Assembly (NCBI GenBank): GCA_019894855.1
Contig: JAGXNS010000004.1
Span: forward strand, 1 to 64,000
Direction of reading: 5' to 3'
Source of the DNA: Promethearchaeota archaeon
GTDB lineage: Archaea > Asgardarchaeota > Lokiarchaeia > Sigyniarchaeales > SOKP01
Length of the DNA stretch: 64,000 bases
Shown here in pieces: positions 1 to 7,849 of the stretch. Below the pieces are notes generated by a model, which was given only the letters and a program-made list of their open reading frames with translations, ran no database searches and was not told the DNA's origin. Every line of letters begins with the position of its first letter. Positions within the stretch are counted from its first letter, which is position 1. Made by a program: the position numbers and the translations under genes.

Positions 1-372
1 GGATTTGGCAAATTGGTGCTAGATCATCCAAAATCGATGCATTTATATATATTCATTGCGGCAGCTCTTCCTATTCCTGACGATCCACTTTGGATAGCTC
101 TAGGAATGTCCGGGAAAAAAATTAATTTCCCACGCTGCATATTATGGGCTTGGGCAGGTAAAAATGTAACTACGATTTTTTATGTTCTATTTCCAATTTT
201 GATTTTACTAGGATTTACGGCGACAGGAATAGAAGTAAGTGATATTTCAAGCGTCATAACAGAATCTATTATGTTATTAACAACGCTTGCTATAATGCAA
301 TTCATATTAACATTTAATTGGGAGAAGTTCTTAACAAAAAAAAGCGAAGAAAGATTATCCAACTCGGAGTAA
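1..372 (+). CDS. VTT/YqaA-like membrane protein, 3' part
   Basis: This is the C-terminal part of an integral membrane protein that begins before the window; the frame is open from base 1. The segment 'PIPDDPLWIALGMSGKK' followed by a 'WAWAGKN' helix resembles the VTT/YqaA (DedA-related) fold, in which a small-residue re-entrant loop precedes a Gly-containing transmembrane helix. Two further hydrophobic helices follow, then a short charged tail. The substrate is unknown; this family is associated with small-molecule or lipid transport. Assignment is by motif appearance only. Confidence 0.5.
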   Translation, partial: GFGKLVLDHPKSMHLYIFIAAALPIPDDPLWIALGMSGKKINFPRCILWAWAGKNVTTIFYVLFPILILLGFTATGIEVSDISSVITESIMLLTTLAIMQFILTFNWEKFLTKKSEERLSNSE

Positions 373-389
373 AGAAGCTAAACAAATAA

Positions 390-557
390 TTACTTTTTAT
401 TATTCTTTAGGCAGTTTTTACAAACAAACACGACTTTTTGTTTGTTTTTCGAATTTTCATCGTAGTAAACTCTCTTGTAAATGTAATTATTACAAATGTT
501 ACATAAAGCTGTTGTTCGAGCCTCTTCTAATAAGGGCCCTAAGTTTTCAAAAGTCAT
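390..557 (-). CDS. small zinc-ribbon protein, 55 aa
   Basis: A short reading frame from an ATG, with two CxxC pairs: 'CNIC' near residue 19 and 'CKNC' near residue 46, separated by a basic, aromatic stretch. This is the layout of a one-domain zinc ribbon. It lies 9 bases downstream of the Alba-like gene on the same strand, so the two are probably co-transcribed. A role in nucleic-acid binding is inferred from the fold and neighbour. No family name is recognised. Confidence 0.6.
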   Translation of the reverse strand: MTFENLGPLLEEARTTALCNICNNYIYKRVYYDENSKNKQKVVFVCKNCLKNNKK

Positions 558-566
558 AGATCGATT

Positions 567-899
567 CTATAAGAGTAATTTTGAAATGGTTATTTCGATT
601 TTTGAAATTAAATCCTTTTTATTTTTGTTATTATAATTGTTTCTGTTGTTTTTTCGATAGTTATTCCTTTGCCTATTTTCAAAAAAGGGACGGCTCCCTA
701 ACGAGATATTGGCTATTTCTACACCCGGATACATTCGCTTTTTTAAAATTTCAGCAACTTCAACCACAGTTGAAATTTCTTCTCCTTCCCCTTTTATTAA
801 TAGCGATTTTGTTCCCCCTGAAAATGCAAAAATTGCATCTTTTATAGTTTTCTCCCGATCTGTTCGATTTCTTATTATAAGGGTTGTACCATTAGGCAT
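567..899 (-). CDS. Alba-family DNA/RNA-binding protein
   Basis: A 110-aa protein. The first about 75 residues match the Alba fold: 'IKGEGEEISTVVEVAEILKK' corresponds to the core in which Alba has 'I.ARG.AI..AVD..EI', and 'NISLGSRPF' to the last strand. Alba proteins are abundant archaeal chromatin or RNA-binding dimers. The C-terminal extension, roughly residues 76-97, is rich in Asn, Arg and Lys, a low-complexity tail reminiscent of RNA-binding tails. An SD-like GAGGT lies about 8 bases upstream of the ATG. The 55-aa zinc ribbon follows directly. Confidence 0.75.
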   Translation of the reverse strand: MPNGTTLIIRNRTDREKTIKDAIFAFSGGTKSLLIKGEGEEISTVVEVAEILKKRMYPGVEIANISLGSRPFFENRQRNNYRKNNRNNYNNKNKKDLISKIEITISKLLL

Positions 900-1108
900 G
901 AAAAAACCTCATTACCAACTATTTGTTAAGTTTGATTTAAAAGCAGTCTATATATTAGTTATACATCAAGTAATATAAAAGTTATTCTAATATTTACTTA
1001 AAACAACACTTAAAAAGCAACTATCTGAATAACCTCTTAAAAACAATAAATATAACTTTCACGATGCGATAAAAATGAGGTCACTTCATGATTATATAGA
1101 TGTGAAAT

Positions 1109-2308
1109 TTATAAATTGAACTCAGAACGACTCAGTAAATCATCTAATACCTTACTATATTCAGAAATCCTTTCCTCGAAATGTTCAATTATCTTTCGTT
1201 CATCTGTATCCAGGTAATCGAAAAATGGCGAAATTTTTTCAATTCTTTTTGTAAAATCATTCATAATTTTTGTGTACCACTCGTTCGGCTTAGCTAGCAT
1301 GTCATTTAGTTTTTTTTTGTATTTCGCCTTCTTTTTTTTGACCTCAAGATCCTTCTTCTCAGCATTGAGCTCAGAAAGATTTGCTTCACACTTTTTTAAT
1401 TCCTTTTCAATCTTTTCTCTAAACTTTGGGATTCTGTAGATTTTTTTGTTGATATCAGGATCCCATTCATATAAATAGTAATCCTCGCTTTCAGCTTCTA
1501 TTTCATCGTCAGTTATTTTAATGTCTCCTTTTAAAACCATAATAAGACCGAAATTCCTTTGAAGTTGAGCAAGATATCTTTTTCGCAATGTTTCATCTAT
1601 GTATTTAATTTCATTCAGAACATCCTTCATATTTTTATTGATTTCTTTTACTACTTTATCAACATTTTTAACCATTTTCTCCTTAGTATGTTCAAACTTT
1701 AATTCTATTGAGTTTGAATACGTAGCGAACATACCACGATCAGGATTTTTCAACCTTATTCCAGCTACCCCTAAATAATATGATTTAGATTCTTTTTGGC
1801 AATGATCAAAAACAAGAGCAATAGCAAATGGGTTAACACCTTGGTAAAAGAGTTGCGTTTCAATATCTCTTGGTGAAAAAATAAACCCAATTCCAGGATG
1901 AGTGTGCCACCAGCCTACAAAGAAATCTTCTTTATCGTCTTGAATTGCTCTTTCATATACAGCCGTATTAAACTGAGCTGTATCGACATAATGCTTGCTC
2001 TTATACTCAACATATGCTCTATCGCCTACCATAACGGGGATTGCATCCTTAACGATTACTTCTTTATTTTCCTTAATCGACCCAATTAGTATACCATAAA
2101 CTTCACGCCAAGCTTTTTGAGGAAGATCGTTACTTCCGTATCTCATGGCATAACCAACAATGCGCTTATAAGCATTGTATGACAAGTATACGGGCGTAAA
2201 TGCCGGATCAATCCCGTATTCCTGAATGTAGGACTCTCTTTTTGATATCTCAATCATTTCATTAGTATCGGATAAAAAATTATCTTCCTTCTCTTTTTGA
2301 AGTTTCAC
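1109..2308 (-). CDS. Rpn11-like JAMM/MPN+ metalloprotease with coiled-coil C-terminus
   Basis: A 399-aa protein with an MPN domain at about residues 38-190. All JAMM zinc and catalytic residues are present: Glu69 in 'WREVYGILIG' and H135-T-H137 followed after seven residues by S145 and D148 ('HTHPGIGFIFSPRD'). The 'HTHPG' start is like eukaryotic Rpn11/CSN5. Residues about 300-390 form a Lys/Glu-rich coiled coil, so it may dock to a partner. The family removes ubiquitin-like modifiers by isopeptide cleavage. No ubiquitin, E1 or E2 gene is adjacent. Function as a deubiquitinase is inferred. Confidence 0.85.
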   Translation of the reverse strand: MKLQKEKEDNFLSDTNEMIEISKRESYIQEYGIDPAFTPVYLSYNAYKRIVGYAMRYGSNDLPQKAWREVYGILIGSIKENKEVIVKDAIPVMVGDRAYVEYKSKHYVDTAQFNTAVYERAIQDDKEDFFVGWWHTHPGIGFIFSPRDIETQLFYQGVNPFAIALVFDHCQKESKSYYLGVAGIRLKNPDRGMFATYSNSIELKFEHTKEKMVKNVDKVVKEINKNMKDVLNEIKYIDETLRKRYLAQLQRNFGLIMVLKGDIKITDDEIEAESEDYYLYEWDPDINKKIYRIPKFREKIEKELKKCEANLSELNAEKKDLEVKKKKAKYKKKLNDMLAKPNEWYTKIMNDFTKRIEKISPFFDYLDTDERKIIEHFEERISEYSKVLDDLLSRSEFNL

Positions 2309-2501
2309 TGCTTTAAACCTAATTTATAGTTTTAAATCGACTAACTCTGCTTAGTGAGCTTGTAATAAATCCGTATAATTTTCTAATCTCTTAATAGTTT
2401 CAACTATTATTGGATAAATTTAAAACTTTTAAATTTATCAATCTTTTTAACAAATTAGAACGTTAACACATTTATTTAATTAGATCGATTAAGAAACCTT
2501 C

Positions 2502-3044
2502 ATGAAAGTTATAGGATTTTGTGGATTACCAGGTTCTGGTAAATCAACCGTCTTGAAAGCTATAGAGGATTTAGGGCCTATTATTACGATGGGAGATGTT
2601 ATAAGAAACGAAGCGAACCACAGAAACATTGCCCCAAGTGATGAGAATTTGGGGAATATAGCCCTAGAATTACGAAAAAATTACGGACCAGAGATAATTG
2701 CTGAGAAATGCGTAAATTTAATTAAAAAGTTAGAAAGTGAAGTGTGTTTCATAGATGGGTTGAGATCTATGGCAGAAGTAACGGTTTTTAGAAAATACTG
2801 GAAATTTCCATTAATTGCAACTGTAGTAGATGAAAAAATTAGATATGAAAGACTTTCTAACAGAAAAAGACCTGACGATCCAAATTCTTTAAGTGAAATA
2901 CGAGAGAGAGATCAACGAGAAATTAAATTCGGCTTAAACGAAGTTTTAGAAAACGCGAACTATAAAATAAATAATAATTTATCAGAAGTAGATGTTCAGC
3001 AAGAAACGCGCTCTTTGATTTTTAAAATTATAGAAAATTATTAA
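2502..3044 (+). CDS. UPF0200-type P-loop kinase
   Basis: A 180-aa P-loop protein with Walker A 'GLPGSGKST' at about residues 8-16 and a Lid-like 'RKRPDDPNSLSEIRERDQRE' segment near residue 125. This matches the archaeal UPF0200 family, annotated variously as adenylate- or dephospho-CoA-kinase-like. The start ATG is the first codon of the conserved 'MKVIGFCG' strand, so the start is secure. It diverges from the JAMM gene across a 193-base AT-rich spacer and converges on the PRPP synthetase gene with 4 bases between. The natural substrate is not evident. Confidence 0.7.
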   Translation: MKVIGFCGLPGSGKSTVLKAIEDLGPIITMGDVIRNEANHRNIAPSDENLGNIALELRKNYGPEIIAEKCVNLIKKLESEVCFIDGLRSMAEVTVFRKYWKFPLIATVVDEKIRYERLSNRKRPDDPNSLSEIRERDQREIKFGLNEVLENANYKINNNLSEVDVQQETRSLIFKIIENY

Positions 3045-3048
3045 AACT

Positions 3049-3951
3049 TCATTTCAAATAATCTATAATAGCTTTCGACAATGAAACTTTACTCACCTCA
3101 TTATCAATAGAATCAGTACCGATTATATCATCTGCTCCTGCATTTAATATTCTATATCTTGCGTTTTGTAATAAAAGAGCGTGGGTTGCTACAGCAAATA
3201 CCCTATTAGCCCCCTCCTTCTTTAAAATCTTTATAGCTTTAGCCATCGTTCCGCCCGTGGCAATAATATCGTCTGAAATGATAACATCTTTATCTTTTAA
3301 GCTTAATTTTCCCGACATTGTTATCTCTCCCGATTTAACGTCTCGTACTTTTTCAAAATACTCTACTGGTACGTTATCTCCAAAACGTTTCGCAAATGCT
3401 TTAGATCTTTCTACGGCACCTTTGTCAGGAGCGACCACTACAATGTTTTTAATATTTAAAGATTTAATATAATCCGCTAAAATTTTCATGGAATCTATAT
3501 TCACACACTTACATTGGATTTCTTCTAAGGCTTTTGGAGAATGGATATCAACAACATAGAGTTCATCAATTCGCATTGAATCTATAAGTCTTAAAACCAT
3601 TTGAGCAAATTTACACTCTCCCGGTCTAAAAACACTATCTTGACGAGCATAGGCTAAATATGGAACAACAACAACAATTTTAACGGCACCCATTCTTTTA
3701 ACAGCTTCGATCATCATTAAAAGTTCGATTAGCCTTCCATTTTGGTTTTCGCTTGAACTCGGCCCTGTTGATTGAACAATTATAACTTCAGCTCCATCTA
3801 TTAATGAATCATTATCTACGTTTATTCTAAGGTAGTTTTCTCCATCAGGAAAGATTTTTGTTTCGGTGTTATAGTACTTAATGTCTAAACCCTTAGCAAT
3901 TCTAATCCCAAGTATTTGAGAAGCCGGTCCAATGATTAAGATCTTTTTCAT
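3049..3951 (-). CDS. prs: ribose-phosphate pyrophosphokinase
   Basis: A 300-aa PRPP synthetase, which makes 5-phosphoribosyl-1-diphosphate from ribose 5-phosphate and ATP for nucleotide, His and Trp synthesis. Visible landmarks are the flexible loop 'YLAYARQDSVFRPGE', the divalent-cation site 'VVDIHSPKA', and the PRPP-binding loop 'VIISDDIIATGGTMAKAI' (DDxxxTGGT). The size is that of the short archaeal class, which lacks bacterial-type C-terminal extensions. Confidence 0.95.
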   Translation of the reverse strand: MKKILIIGPASQILGIRIAKGLDIKYYNTETKIFPDGENYLRINVDNDSLIDGAEVIIVQSTGPSSSENQNGRLIELLMMIEAVKRMGAVKIVVVVPYLAYARQDSVFRPGECKFAQMVLRLIDSMRIDELYVVDIHSPKALEEIQCKCVNIDSMKILADYIKSLNIKNIVVVAPDKGAVERSKAFAKRFGDNVPVEYFEKVRDVKSGEITMSGKLSLKDKDVIISDDIIATGGTMAKAIKILKKEGANRVFAVATHALLLQNARYRILNAGADDIIGTDSIDNEVSKVSLSKAIIDYLK

Positions 3952-4005
3952 ACAGTTTCACTTTTTTATATTAACTTTATACATTTTAACATATTATTCC
4001 ATTTC

Positions 4006-4725
4006 TTATATTTTTTTTATAAACTTAAGAGAAGCATCAAAAATATCTTCTCTATGACCTTTAAAAGAATGACCTCCCGTTTCAAATTGAATCACATTCT
4101 CCGCATTTAAACCGAGTCGTTTTTTTATCTGCGAGAGATTAGAGAATGGGATTCTATTGTCATCTTTACAATGGGCTATCAGAATTCTTTTATTGTTTGA
4201 TGGGTCGTTTTTTAGAAAATATTTAGGGCTAATTTTTTGAATAATTTCCTCTTGAAACTTTATAGTGGTTGTATGGTAATCGTATCTCGCACACAGAGCT
4301 ATTAAAGCCTTTACTTTTTTGTTAAGGAAACCTTGTGTTAATATAATAGCACCCCCCATGCTCCTTCCAAATAAAATGATTTTTTCTTTCAAGAGACTGT
4401 AAGACTGATGGGTTAGCACCCAATCAATTACAATTTGGATGTCTGAAAATATTTGAACTGCCATTCTATCCCATCTAGATCCCGTTTGTACTTTGGTTTC
4501 TCCATGCGCACGGTAATCGTAAGACAAGACGTAAAATCCAGCGTCAACGAATTTTTCTGTAAAATATTTAACAAAATAACTCTCCCGATGATCCAATAAT
4601 CCAGCTAAATTAATTATAAAAGGTGCTTTCTTGGGTGTGTTAGGGTTAGAATAAATAGTACCCTTTAAAAATAAATTTTCATCTTTGATTGGAATATCTA
4701 TATTTTCAATTTCTACGCTATTCAT
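4006..4725 (-). CDS. alpha/beta hydrolase
   Basis: A 239-aa serine hydrolase. The nucleophile elbow is 'GRSMGG' near residue 120, an acid candidate lies in 'IAHCKDDNRIPF', and the likely catalytic His is in 'GGHSFKGH' near the C-terminus. An oxyanion-region segment, 'INLAGLLDHRES', lies near residue 40. There is no signal peptide, so it is cytoplasmic. The family covers esterases, thioesterases and acyl hydrolases; the substrate cannot be predicted. It lies 11 bases downstream of the IscU-like gene on the same strand and may be in one operon with it. Confidence 0.8.
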   Translation of the reverse strand: MNSVEIENIDIPIKDENLFLKGTIYSNPNTPKKAPFIINLAGLLDHRESYFVKYFTEKFVDAGFYVLSYDYRAHGETKVQTGSRWDRMAVQIFSDIQIVIDWVLTHQSYSLLKEKIILFGRSMGGAIILTQGFLNKKVKALIALCARYDYHTTTIKFQEEIIQKISPKYFLKNDPSNNKRILIAHCKDDNRIPFSNLSQIKKRLGLNAENVIQFETGGHSFKGHREDIFDASLKFIKKI

Positions 4726-4736
4726 TTTATAACGAA

Positions 4737-5177
4737 TTAATTTATTTTGCTTCTATATTTCGCAATAAGATTCCTTAAAGTATTTACTGCCAGTTCTAAA
4801 CTATGTTTATGATCGTCTGGTAATCCATTTAACGCAAGGTCTATATCTTCGGTTTTTAGGCTTTCAGCATACTCTAAAGATTTCCCTTCAATTAATATAG
4901 TTGTTTGACTTCCAGTTGCGACAGTTGCTCCACAACCATCAGTGAAGAAATTAGCATTTTTGATCACATCGTCCTGAATCGTTAAATAAAATTCCATCGT
5001 ATCTTTTTTTTCTCCTTTACATGAATGAGAAATTGTGAAATTAGCCGGTTTTCCCCAATTTTTAGGGTTATGAAACAACTTTACAATATGTTCGTTAAAA
5101 TCGTGTATTTCTTTATCAATGATTTCCTCTTGAAGTTTGTCAACAAATCTGTCAAAATTTTCCCTATTTTGAGACAT
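4737..5177 (-). CDS. IscU/NifU-like Fe-S scaffold with third Cys replaced
   Basis: A 146-aa protein of the NifU N-terminal (IscU) fold, which assembles Fe-S clusters before transfer. The second scaffold cysteine is present in 'DGCGATVATGSQTT', and a first-Cys candidate is in 'SHSCKGEKKDTMEF', with extra residues compared with the classical CGD loop. At the third site, where relatives read 'LP.DHKHC', this protein has 'LPDDHKHS': Cys is replaced by Ser (AGT codon, read directly). It may bind a cluster differently or use another ligand. Its start overlaps the end of the 97-aa gene upstream. Confidence 0.8.
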   Translation of the reverse strand: MSQNRENFDRFVDKLQEEIIDKEIHDFNEHIVKLFHNPKNWGKPANFTISHSCKGEKKDTMEFYLTIQDDVIKNANFFTDGCGATVATGSQTTILIEGKSLEYAESLKTEDIDLALNGLPDDHKHSLELAVNTLRNLIAKYRSKIN

Positions 5178-5178
5178 T

Positions 5179-5472
5179 TTATTTAGAATCCTCTAGATGA
5201 CTGAGCACATGTTTTTCTAATCGAATTTTTCTATCAATTTCGTCATTAAGCTTGCCGTATTTATTTAAAATATCAATTATATCTTTATTCAAATTGTTAT
5301 GTTGTTGTAGACAACCGCTCTTCTTTAAAAAATCTTCTCCGTGCCTTAAAGCGGTTAAGTTTTCCGTAATTTTAACTAATTCAGTTGCAATTACGCTATT
5401 TATATAAATCAGATCCGAAAACATATTTTTCATGTATAATACTAATTTTGTTTGGTCAGCTGACATATGCAA
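5179..5472 (-). CDS. small helical protein, unknown
   Basis: A 97-aa protein predicted to be almost entirely helical, with heptad-like spacing of hydrophobics and no recognised domain. It has one central Cys ('KSGCLQQH') and an early 'MHMSADQTK', so Met1 or Met3 could be the start. It directly precedes the IscU-like gene on the same strand with one base between, which suggests translational coupling and possibly a partner role in Fe-S assembly. That role is an inference from position alone. Confidence 0.6.
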   Translation of the reverse strand: MHMSADQTKLVLYMKNMFSDLIYINSVIATELVKITENLTALRHGEDFLKKSGCLQQHNNLNKDIIDILNKYGKLNDEIDRKIRLEKHVLSHLEDSK

Positions 5473-5525
5473 TAAAAGATTTCTAGAAATTAATTCATTA
5501 TTATTTAAGAGTCAAAGGCGAATAT

Positions 5526-7229
5526 TTAAAATAACATTAAAAAATAAAACGCCATATAAAATAAGCTCCCGAAAATAAGAGCTAAAATTATCACCATTCT
5601 TATTAAAAAAGTCTTTTTCATCTCAAGTTGCATAATTTCCTTCGGAAAATTTTTCAAATTCTTTATGTATTGCTTAATGATGTTAGTTTCTTTTAATTTT
5701 AGAGTGACTTGAACTCTATAAGTTATAGATGGTGATTTAACTTCAATGAAATCTATTGGAAAGCATAAATAAAATATGACAAATGCGAGTATCAATATCA
5801 ATAGCAAAGTACTAATCAAATTATCTATTCTTAGTGTAAAAGTATCTGCTACTATCCATCCTTCCAATTGTTGAAGCGTAAGAAATACTAAAAGTCCACA
5901 TATTCCAAAAACATCAAAAAAATCTATTTTTCTGTACCATTTTTTTACGCTTATTGATTCTACCTTATTAGCGCCAATATAGTAGAACTTATGTAAGAAT
6001 TCTCGTTTGAACCTAAATTCTTTTGATTCTTCATGAAATTTAAATGAATCTCCATTCTTTTTACTGAAATCGTAAAACACAGCTTTTACCAACAACATTA
6101 AACCATACATTAAAGCGAACCACCATACCTGAGGGCCAAATAATACCATTTGCGTGAGCATTATAAGCGCAATTGTTACTAAAAATAATCCAAAGATGAG
6201 CTTAAATAATTGAAAATTAGTCGAATTAACACCTGAGAATACGTTATCATCGCTGTTAGTTTCAGTATCTCGTAGATTTGGATTACATTCTAAAAAATTG
6301 GCAAACTTTTCTTTAAAATGTGATCGGTTCTTCAATTTTATCGGTGAAAACCACATTTCATATAATTTTTCTTTCGTAGCAATTTCGAAGTATTTCTGTT
6401 GAAATATCACTAAAATAACTAAAACTACGATGTCAATAAAAGATATTACGATAAATGTCCACGACAATATAAAGTCTGGCCCTGCATTTTCTACAGCAAG
6501 TAAGGGAATTGCCGTCATGAGTTGTAAGACGATAAAAGGGATCATTAGAATAATCCAAGCCAGTTTGGGTCCGGTGTGGTTATTTTGGAATCGTACGAAT
6601 TCGATATCTTTTTTTGGAATTTCGGTTAACCATGCAAATCCGGGTCTAATTTCGGAAAAGAAAAGAAAGTTCTTCGATTTGGAAAAATTACCCCGAAATG
6701 GACTCAAAATAAAATAAATTAATAAGCCAAGACCTGTCATTAGCATGGGAAAACCAGTAACATAAAACCAAGAGGGTCCACCAAGAATTATAGCACTTCC
6801 AAATTCTACCTCGTGACCAACATCGGCTCCAAATATAACATACGAAATAACACCGTTTAATATTAAGAGTATAGAGGCTGTGAGTCTCGTAAGAGCAAAC
6901 GAGTTAAACTTCACATAATCATCAACCGGTTCAATTAAATCTCGCGTTTTTTTAAAAGTTAAAGAATTTTCCCGTATATAGTAGGGCGTTATATAATATT
7001 TCGAAGTAATTATGCCCCCAAATATAATAATTAAGATGTTTACGATGAGAGAGAGGTTAAACCCGTTAAGAGTTATTCCAAAATCATAACCTAAAAACGT
7101 AAACAGGCAACCTAAAGAAATAATCAGGAGTCCAGTTGCTAAAAAAAAATAACGTAGATATCGTTTTTTGGGATGTATTAGTTTTAAATTCTCAATTTCT
7201 TCGTCGGTTAAATATGTCATTGAAACCAC
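5526..7229 (-). CDS. large polytopic membrane protein, unknown
   Basis: A 567-aa protein with roughly ten or eleven hydrophobic helices. Two soluble segments, around residues 185-215 ('FSEIRPGFAWLTEIPKKDIE') and around residues 400-430 ('FRFKREFLHKFYYIGANKVE'), have the same strand-rich pattern as bacterial PH-like domains. The protein may thus consist of two similar halves, each a helix bundle with a small beta module. No catalytic motif is seen and no function is proposed. It is divergent from the membrane protein at 7340. Confidence 0.65.
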   Translation of the reverse strand: MVSMTYLTDEEIENLKLIHPKKRYLRYFFLATGLLIISLGCLFTFLGYDFGITLNGFNLSLIVNILIIIFGGIITSKYYITPYYIRENSLTFKKTRDLIEPVDDYVKFNSFALTRLTASILLILNGVISYVIFGADVGHEVEFGSAIILGGPSWFYVTGFPMLMTGLGLLIYFILSPFRGNFSKSKNFLFFSEIRPGFAWLTEIPKKDIEFVRFQNNHTGPKLAWIILMIPFIVLQLMTAIPLLAVENAGPDFILSWTFIVISFIDIVVLVILVIFQQKYFEIATKEKLYEMWFSPIKLKNRSHFKEKFANFLECNPNLRDTETNSDDNVFSGVNSTNFQLFKLIFGLFLVTIALIMLTQMVLFGPQVWWFALMYGLMLLVKAVFYDFSKKNGDSFKFHEESKEFRFKREFLHKFYYIGANKVESISVKKWYRKIDFFDVFGICGLLVFLTLQQLEGWIVADTFTLRIDNLISTLLLILILAFVIFYLCFPIDFIEVKSPSITYRVQVTLKLKETNIIKQYIKNLKNFPKEIMQLEMKKTFLIRMVIILALIFGSLFYMAFYFLMLF

Positions 7230-7339
7230 GCAATTATTTATTAATTAATAATACATTTCTTGTTTTTATCTTTATTAAAAGTTCAATTTTAAAATCAGAT
7301 CAACATCTTTTTTACACAAACATAAAAATTAGACGAAAA

Positions 7340-7816
7340 ATGGATTATAAATACTTTCATGATGGTTTGCTATCTTTATCAGTTGTTCAATTTGTTTTTT
7401 CATCAACTTTAATGCTTGGGTCTATAATTTTAAAGCCTTACATTGCCTTGGAGCCAAACGAAAGAGATTTTATAATTCTCTTAGCCTTAGTAAATCTTGC
7501 TTTTAGCTTTTACTATTTAATAGAAGCTCTAAAGTTGAACCGCGTATTTTGCCTAGAAGAAAAGCATATTTTCAAATTTGGAAAGAGAATTGGAGTAGTA
7601 TCGTTAATATATACACCTCATCTATTTGTTTTTATATCATTATTGTTTATAGATTTGCACGATCTTCAATTGATGATGGTAACGTTAAACCTAATTATAG
7701 AAACACTTTTACTTGGAATTGTTTTTAAAGAAATCTACGATATTATCTTTAAGGAGGAGACTGAAAGAAAATTTGAATTGGAACAAAATAGAAAATTATA
7801 TTTTGAAAAGAAGTAA
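7340..7816 (+). CDS. four-helix membrane protein, unknown
   Basis: A 158-aa protein starting at the ATG of 'MDYKYFHDGLL'. The frame can be extended upstream to 7136, but that part overlaps the start of the divergent 5526-7229 gene and has no membrane-protein character. Four hydrophobic helices are followed by a Glu/Lys-rich C-terminal helix of about 25 residues that should be cytoplasmic. No family is recognised. Confidence 0.6.
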   Translation: MDYKYFHDGLLSLSVVQFVFSSTLMLGSIILKPYIALEPNERDFIILLALVNLAFSFYYLIEALKLNRVFCLEEKHIFKFGKRIGVVSLIYTPHLFVFISLLFIDLHDLQLMMVTLNLIIETLLLGIVFKEIYDIIFKEETERKFELEQNRKLYFEKK

Positions 7817-7849
7817 ATTAAAATAATGCATTTTTGAAAGCTTTAATTA

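Noticed and set aside
7136-7339. N-terminal extension of the four-helix membrane protein
   Set aside because: It overlaps the divergent membrane gene and does not look like protein; the ATG at 7340 fits the first helix.
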